From Chryseobacterium daeguense DSM 19388 (GTDB taxonomy: Bacteria; Bacteroidota; Bacteroidia; Flavobacteriales; Weeksellaceae), in contig NZ_AUMT01000004.1 of NCBI RefSeq assembly GCF_000430825.1, forward strand, positions 357,092-421,091: a stretch of DNA of 64,000 nucleotides, written 5' to 3'. The notes beneath the pieces were generated by a model. The model did not search any database. It had not been told where the DNA came from and saw only the letters and a program-made list of their open reading frames with translations. Below are positions 59,646 through 64,000 of the stretch, one piece after another. Position 1 is the stretch's first letter; each line of letters opens with the position of its first letter. The translations under genes were made by a program, and so were the position numbers.

Positions 59646-61013
59646 TTATTTTGAAAACATCCAATAATCGAAAAACATAATGTCTTTTTCCGCTTTACCT
59701 TTAAACACAAAATAAAGACTTTGAATACCTGTTATTGTATTAAGCACATTGACTTTAACCGTTTCAAAACGGTCATCTCCTCCGGTGAGCGGAACTTTCA
59801 GAGTCGCGATCAGGGGTCCGTTAACGCCGTCTGATCTTACTTCCATCGTTACATTTCCATTATGCGTGGTTCCGACTCTTGCCGTAAAAGCCTTTGCTCC
59901 TTCTTTACCAAAATCAACATTTTTCACATTAATGTAGGCGTCATTTTTCTTTGCTTTAATGAAAATTCCGGCTGTTTTGTTCTGGTAAGATTTTACATTT
60001 TCAGACCATGAAATCATCTCCGCCTGATTGAATGCATAAGGATTAACAGATGCAATGGCCTTTGTAATTCCGCTGGTCATTTTGAAAGGTGAAATGGAAC
60101 CGTCTTTATTAAAGTTAAGCTCCTGTACGCTTACCGATCTTGTAAATCCGCTCCCACCGGGCAAGGCACCGTTGTGATAGAAGAAATAGGTTTTACCCCT
60201 GAAATCAATAACTCCGGGATGGTTGGTAAAGGATTTCCCTTCGGAAGGCATTATAATTCCGCCGTATTTCCATGGACCCTGCGGGTTTTTGCTGGTGGAA
60301 TAGCCGATAAATTCGGGAAGCGGACCGCCCGGCCAGAAGAGATAATACAAATCTTTTCTTTTGTAAAGCCAAGGTCCTTCCTCATATTTTGTGGGTCTTT
60401 CGGGGTTTCCTTCCCTTTTTCCAAAAGATTCTTCCGTCATCGGAACCTCAACGATGTCGCCGGAATAAGAAATCATATCCTCATTCAGCTTTACATATTT
60501 GAGCTTTGGGTTTCCCCAGTAGAGATGCGCCTGACCTTCATCATCAATGAAAACCGTAGGATCAATATCCCCCCATTCACTTTGAACAAGCGGTTTTCCC
60601 AGCGGATCATGGAATGGGCCAAAAGGACTGTCAGCAACTGCAACTCCGATTGCTCCTTTGTTATTGGTTTTGGATATCATCGGGACGTACATAAAAAATT
60701 TGCCGTTTCTTTCTATGCACTGTGCTGCCCAGGCATCACGCTTTGCCCAGTCAAAATCTTTATAGGAAAGAATTACTCCGTGATCTGTCCAGTTCACCAT
60801 ATCATTGGTGGAAAATAACTTCCAGTCGTTCATCGTAAACCATGTGGAATCATCTTCATCATGGCTGGTGTAGACATATAATCTGTCTTTGTAGACCATT
60901 GGAGCAGGATCTGCAGTATAAGCCGTCTGAATGATCGGGTTTTGTGCGGCAAAAGTACCTGCACAAGAAATCAGCAGACCGTTTATTATCGTTTTTATGG
61001 TATTATTTTTCAT
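59646..61013 (-). CDS. GH43 with C-terminal CBM6, copy 1
   Basis: The 455-residue secreted enzyme (signal to about TFAAQ, residue 24) has a GH43 propeller with the base Asp in [21 protein letters not shown], the middle Asp in [20 protein letters not shown] and the acid Glu in [20 protein letters not shown], then a CBM6-like domain from about 325 ([15 protein letters not shown] to [19 protein letters not shown]). It should release arabinose or xylose from arabinoxylan. The next gene upstream is a paralogue with the same order of domains, showing a tandem duplication. Xylosidase and arabinofuranosidase cannot be told apart here. Confidence 0.93.
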   Translation of the reverse strand: MKNNTIKTIINGLLISCAGTFAAQNPIIQTAYTADPAPMVYKDRLYVYTSHDEDDSTWFTMNDWKLFSTNDMVNWTDHGVILSYKDFDWAKRDAWAAQCIERNGKFFMYVPMISKTNNKGAIGVAVADSPFGPFHDPLGKPLVQSEWGDIDPTVFIDDEGQAHLYWGNPKLKYVKLNEDMISYSGDIVEVPMTEESFGKREGNPERPTKYEEGPWLYKRKDLYYLFWPGGPLPEFIGYSTSKNPQGPWKYGGIIMPSEGKSFTNHPGVIDFRGKTYFFYHNGALPGGSGFTRSVSVQELNFNKDGSISPFKMTSGITKAIASVNPYAFNQAEMISWSENVKSYQNKTAGIFIKAKKNDAYINVKNVDFGKEGAKAFTARVGTTHNGNVTMEVRSDGVNGPLIATLKVPLTGGDDRFETVKVNVLNTITGIQSLYFVFKGKAEKDIMFFDYWMFSK

Positions 61014-61047
61014 TTTTTAGTAATAATCAAATTTTTAGAGCCTCAGT

Positions 61048-62436
61048 TTAATTTGCACTGAATTTCCACCAATCGAAGTAGAAAAGGTCTTTGCTTCCTG
61101 TAAATACAAAATACAGATCGTGCACGCCTTTTATATTTTTTACCTGAGTTTTAAAGGTTTTAAAAATATCCCCTTCCGCTTTTCCGGTTATGTTGATAGT
61201 TCCTAAAAGCGGCCCGTCAACTGCATCAGTGTGAATTTCTATACTTCCACCGCCTATTGAAGCTGCCGATACTTCCATAAATTTTGTCCCTTTAGAAAAA
61301 TCCACGCCCTGAACTTTTAGGTAATCACCATTATTGACTGATGAAACCACGATTCGGTCGGCAATCTTTTTTCCGGTGTCATAAGGATTGTTTCTTTCCC
61401 ATTCGGTCATTTTTTCAGTTTTCAAACCTTCGCTGTAGGCAATTGTTTCGGCTTCAACTTTCGTATATGGATCCAAAGTACCTATTCTTTTCACGCCTTC
61501 AGGATTCCAGAACGGGAGCTTTTGAATAGTGCCATCGGAATTATAAACCATCTCGCTCACACAAACAGAACGGCGTTCGTAATGCTTGCTTATTTTTTGC
61601 TTTCCAAGATTGTAATTGAACGCAAAAACATAAGATTTTCCTTTGTAATCAATGATTCCGGGATGATTTCCGTTGGAACGTTTATCACTGTCCATAATCA
61701 TTCCTTTGAATTCCCACGGGCCGGTTGCTGATTTGCCCATTGCATAACCTATTCCTTCCGGACAGCATGTGGAAGCATACGCCATATAATAATTTCCTTT
61801 GCGCTTCCACGCCCATGGACCTTCCTGATAATGAAACGGATCCGGAGAACCTTTCACTTTTGCAATTGAAGCATCTTTTACCACTGGTCCATCCACAGAA
61901 ATCATATCTTTATTAAGCTTTACATACCATAAATTGGGATTTCCCCAGTATAGATAAGCCTGCCCGTCATCATCAATAAGAACGGTGGGATCAATATCAT
62001 CAATTGAATTTTTAATCAAAGGTTTTCCTATCGGGTCTTTGAACGGACCATACGGACTGTCTGCCACCAAAACACCGATTCCTCTTTGTCCCGGCATCGG
62101 GCAATACATATAAAACTTCCCGTTTCTTTCTACAACCTGGGGTGCCCACGCTCCGTTTTCGGGATCTGTCCATTTGAAATCCTTTAAAGAAGCTACAATC
62201 CCATGGTCTGCCCAGTTCACCATATCTGTTGAAGTGTACAGCAGCCAGTCTTTCATTTTAAAACCGAATGCATCGTCTTCATCGTGACTGGTGTAAAGAA
62301 AAACGGTGTCTTTATAAACTAACGGCGCAGGATCGGCCGTAAATTTGGTCTGAATGATAGGATTCTGGGCAGATAATGATAATCCTGTGAGCATCAAAGC
62401 CATACTCAATGTATATTTTAAAGTCATTTTAATCAT
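61048..62436 (-). CDS. GH43 with C-terminal CBM6, copy 2
   Basis: The 462-residue secreted protein (signal to about LSAQ, residue 24) is a close relative of the downstream copy: TADPAPLVYKDTVFLYTSHDE, DIDPTVLIDDDGQAYLYWGN, HYQEGPWAWKRKGNYYMAYA for the three acidic catalytic residues, and a CBM6-like tail (KVEAETIAYSEGLK to LYFVFTGSKDLFYFDWWKF). Differences in the loops after the acid Glu (STCCPEGIGYAM versus [12 protein letters not shown]) suggest a different substrate. The 34-base gap places both in one unit. Confidence 0.93.
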   Translation of the reverse strand: MIKMTLKYTLSMALMLTGLSLSAQNPIIQTKFTADPAPLVYKDTVFLYTSHDEDDAFGFKMKDWLLYTSTDMVNWADHGIVASLKDFKWTDPENGAWAPQVVERNGKFYMYCPMPGQRGIGVLVADSPYGPFKDPIGKPLIKNSIDDIDPTVLIDDDGQAYLYWGNPNLWYVKLNKDMISVDGPVVKDASIAKVKGSPDPFHYQEGPWAWKRKGNYYMAYASTCCPEGIGYAMGKSATGPWEFKGMIMDSDKRSNGNHPGIIDYKGKSYVFAFNYNLGKQKISKHYERRSVCVSEMVYNSDGTIQKLPFWNPEGVKRIGTLDPYTKVEAETIAYSEGLKTEKMTEWERNNPYDTGKKIADRIVVSSVNNGDYLKVQGVDFSKGTKFMEVSAASIGGGSIEIHTDAVDGPLLGTINITGKAEGDIFKTFKTQVKNIKGVHDLYFVFTGSKDLFYFDWWKFSAN

Positions 62437-62450
62437 TATTAATTTTTTGA

Positions 62451-63569
62451 TTAATATTTAATGATTTGCTCTGTCCAAGTTGGACCTGTGATGTAAAACA
62501 TTCCGTCTTTGTAGTGTACCGGTTCAATTCCCATTTGCGGACCCAACTCCCAAGGCTCAAAAGTCTGACTGTACGGATACGGTCTTTTTTCATACATAAA
62601 ATAATGGCAGGAATTCCAGAGATTTCCGTCGGGACCGATGAACAAAGCGTTGTGTCCTGTTTCCTGATAGGGATCTTCGGTATCTGTAAAGAATAGATTA
62701 TCGTAGCCGTTTTCTTTCGCCATTTCGGCTCGGTAACCTTTTTTTCGGGTTCCGAAAATAGGCTCCCGAGAAGCCAATTCCCAAGGTCCCAAAGGTGATT
62801 TTGATTTTAATAAACCTACTTCATAGCCTCGTGTCCAGGTGGAGAAAAACATAAAATAAGTTCCTTCTTTTTTAATCACGAAAGGTCCTTCAATTCCACC
62901 AACCATCCATTCCGGCCAGCCTGGTTGTTTTTTGTCGAGAAATTTTTGAATAGGTGTAGTTAATTTTCCTGTTTTTAAATCAATTTTAGCCTGAAAAAGT
63001 CCGTTGCCACTGCAATACAAATAAACCTGTCCGTCTTCGTCTTCAAACAATGTTGAATCATTATTATATTGAGGTGTCAGAGGACCGTTGACCAATTTGT
63101 AAGGCCCTGTTACTTTATCCGCTGAAAACAACCAAACGCTGTGCGTTGCCATTCCTTTCGGGTCTTCTTTGGTGACTTTTCCGCTGTTTACGGTCAACCA
63201 ATATTTCCCTTGAATAAAATGAATTTCCGGTGCCCAGAATCTTCCGTTATAAGGCGTGTCTTTCGGAAGTTTTTTGGCATCAATGATGAATGAATGCTGT
63301 TTCCAGTTGATCAAATCTTTTGAAACCAACATTCGGACACCCGGATTAGGGCCAGTCCAGACAGGATTTGAAGTTCCCACACAATACCACATATCATCTA
63401 CTTTAATAATAAAATGATCCCGCATTGAAATGGCAGAATCTCTGGTGATAGGATTGGTATATCGAAATTCTTTCTGTAATGAAACTTTGCTTTTTTCAAC
63501 TTGAGCAAAATCATTATTCAAAGCAAAAATGAATAATGAAAACGTTAGAATATTTTTAAAAATCTTCAT
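62451..63569 (-). CDS. GH43 family glycosidase
   Basis: The product (372 residues from the ATG at 63569) has a signal peptide (to about FAQ) and a GH43/GH117-like propeller with no added binding module. The first catalytic Asp falls in SMRDHFIIKVDDMWYCVGTS, the middle acidic block is NDSTLFEDEDGQVYLYCSG, and the acid Glu is in GGIEGPFVIKKEGTYFMFFS. It differs clearly from the two following GH43 enzymes, so a different linkage is likely. An upstream ATG at 63596 would overlap the preceding gene by 23 bases and put a charged stretch before the signal peptide, so the later ATG was chosen. Confidence 0.87.
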   Translation of the reverse strand: MKIFKNILTFSLFIFALNNDFAQVEKSKVSLQKEFRYTNPITRDSAISMRDHFIIKVDDMWYCVGTSNPVWTGPNPGVRMLVSKDLINWKQHSFIIDAKKLPKDTPYNGRFWAPEIHFIQGKYWLTVNSGKVTKEDPKGMATHSVWLFSADKVTGPYKLVNGPLTPQYNNDSTLFEDEDGQVYLYCSGNGLFQAKIDLKTGKLTTPIQKFLDKKQPGWPEWMVGGIEGPFVIKKEGTYFMFFSTWTRGYEVGLLKSKSPLGPWELASREPIFGTRKKGYRAEMAKENGYDNLFFTDTEDPYQETGHNALFIGPDGNLWNSCHYFMYEKRPYPYSQTFEPWELGPQMGIEPVHYKDGMFYITGPTWTEQIIKY

Positions 63570-63573
63570 AATT

Positions 63574-64000
63574 TTATCTTTTATATGGACTTTCATTCAT
63601 TTTTAAATATGTTTCTTCGTAGCCCCCGTTGTCGATGACTATTTTATACAGTACAACTCCCGGATCTAGCGGTTCAACTGTTAAAATCTGTAGGCTATTT
63701 TCATTCGGAGAAAGTGTAAATGTTTCAACTTTTTCTACCAATCTCGCCGCAGCTGCAGGGTACATTTTGGTATAATTATTCGCCCAGGTTAAATCCTGAT
63801 TGATACCGATGGTTTTTGGGTCGCTTTTATCAAAATAAGCTTTAACGCTGTGCCCGCCTTTTTTGAACGGAAGCGTAGAATCAAAGAAGAAATGTACTTT
63901 TACAGTGGAAGGATTATTTTTTAATTTAAACTGATAACTAATAGCTGATCCGTTTGTTTTTTCGGTGTAAGGCATTAAGGAAATTCCGGAAAGTGTTCTT
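63574..64000 (-). CDS. GH115-like protein, C-terminal part
   Basis: The reading frame stays open to the right window edge, so only the C-terminal 141 residues are seen; the Met at 63975 is internal. The sequence resembles the C-terminal beta-sandwich of the complete GH115 at 54958: SISYQF-type strands, VKVHFFFDSTLPFKKGGHSVKAYFD (in part), and the end VEPLDPGVVLYKIVIDNGG matches VLEPGIVLEKIVINTGG. It is therefore probably a second GH115 alpha-glucuronidase, although other families can carry the same C-terminal domain. It ends 4 bases before the GH43 start. Confidence 0.75.
   Translation of the reverse strand, partial: RTLSGISLMPYTEKTNGSAISYQFKLKNNPSTVKVHFFFDSTLPFKKGGHSVKAYFDKSDPKTIGINQDLTWANNYTKMYPAAAARLVEKVETFTLSPNENSLQILTVEPLDPGVVLYKIVIDNGGYEETYLKMNESPYKR

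Noticed and set aside
60174..60818. Open frame of 214 codons on the plus strand opposite the GH43-CBM6 gene
   Set aside because: It is antisense to a confident GH43, is rich in Phe, Ile and Arg as expected from a shadow frame, and has no promoter or family signature.

Overview
The window looks like a chromosomal segment of a low-GC member of the Bacteroidota, most likely Flavobacteriia and close to Chryseobacterium. Three things point there: promoter cores of the TAnnTTTG type with an upstream TTTG about 19 bases away (19113-19143, 38783-38813, 5575-5604), A-rich spacers in place of Shine-Dalgarno sites, and gene content typical of the group. It is one continuous stretch with two large functional blocks and a small accessory patch between them. 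No rRNA, tRNA, CRISPR array, transposase or phage gene is visible.

Block 1 (1-18629, all on the minus strand) is a Wzx/Wzy-type surface polysaccharide locus read from right to left. It starts with a PglF/WbpM-like sugar 4,6-dehydratase, a Wza-like export lipoprotein and a Wzc-like tyrosine autokinase. A WbpP/TviC plus WbpO/TviB pair should supply UDP-GalNAcA. Then come a Wzy-like polymerase, a beta-helix lipoprotein, a Wzx flippase, a hexapeptide acyltransferase, an ATP-grasp enzyme, three glycosyltransferases, a pyruvyltransferase-family protein, a PglC-like initiating transferase and the start of a PglD-like acetyltransferase cut by the left edge. PglF, PglC and PglD together suggest that a bacillosamine-type sugar starts the repeat unit.

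The middle (18630-25161, plus strand) holds an orphan 119-residue protein behind a strong promoter, an AraC-type regulator, a TetX-family flavin monooxygenase broken by a frameshift, a secreted beta-lactamase-fold serine hydrolase behind an unusually long and apparently structured leader, and a GT9 glycosyltransferase with a lipopolysaccharide-kinase-like protein.

Block 2 (25162-64000) is a hemicellulose (arabino-glucuronoxylan) utilisation region, almost all on the minus strand. The left part (25162-38759) carries galK-galT, a fructose-6-phosphate aldolase-like gene, GH67 alpha-glucuronidase, a cytoplasmic GH43, GH10 xylanase, a GPH-type sugar symporter, an acetylesterase and GH127 beta-L-arabinofuranosidase. 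The centre (39286-49937) carries a Nudix-type AraR regulator on the plus strand, facing an arabinose operon (araB, araD, araA, aldose epimerase, SSS symporter) that ends in a DEDDh exonuclease and a cNMP/CBS/nucleotidyltransferase protein. The right part (50186-64000) carries GH51, GH3, GH115, GH97, three GH43 enzymes and the end of a second GH115-like protein. No SusC/SusD pair lies in the window.

The most useful new observation is a shared operator-like palindrome, AARTGT-N7-ACAYTT, found at three places: before araR (39202-39229), over the -33 region of the araB promoter (50128-50155), and over the predicted transcription start of the GH127/xylan operon (38764-38782). It suggests that one arabinose-responsive regulator controls both the arabinose pathway and the xylan enzymes. 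Several gaps in this block (32540-32966, 47836-48239, 57487-57695) are packed with short palindromic repeats of several families.
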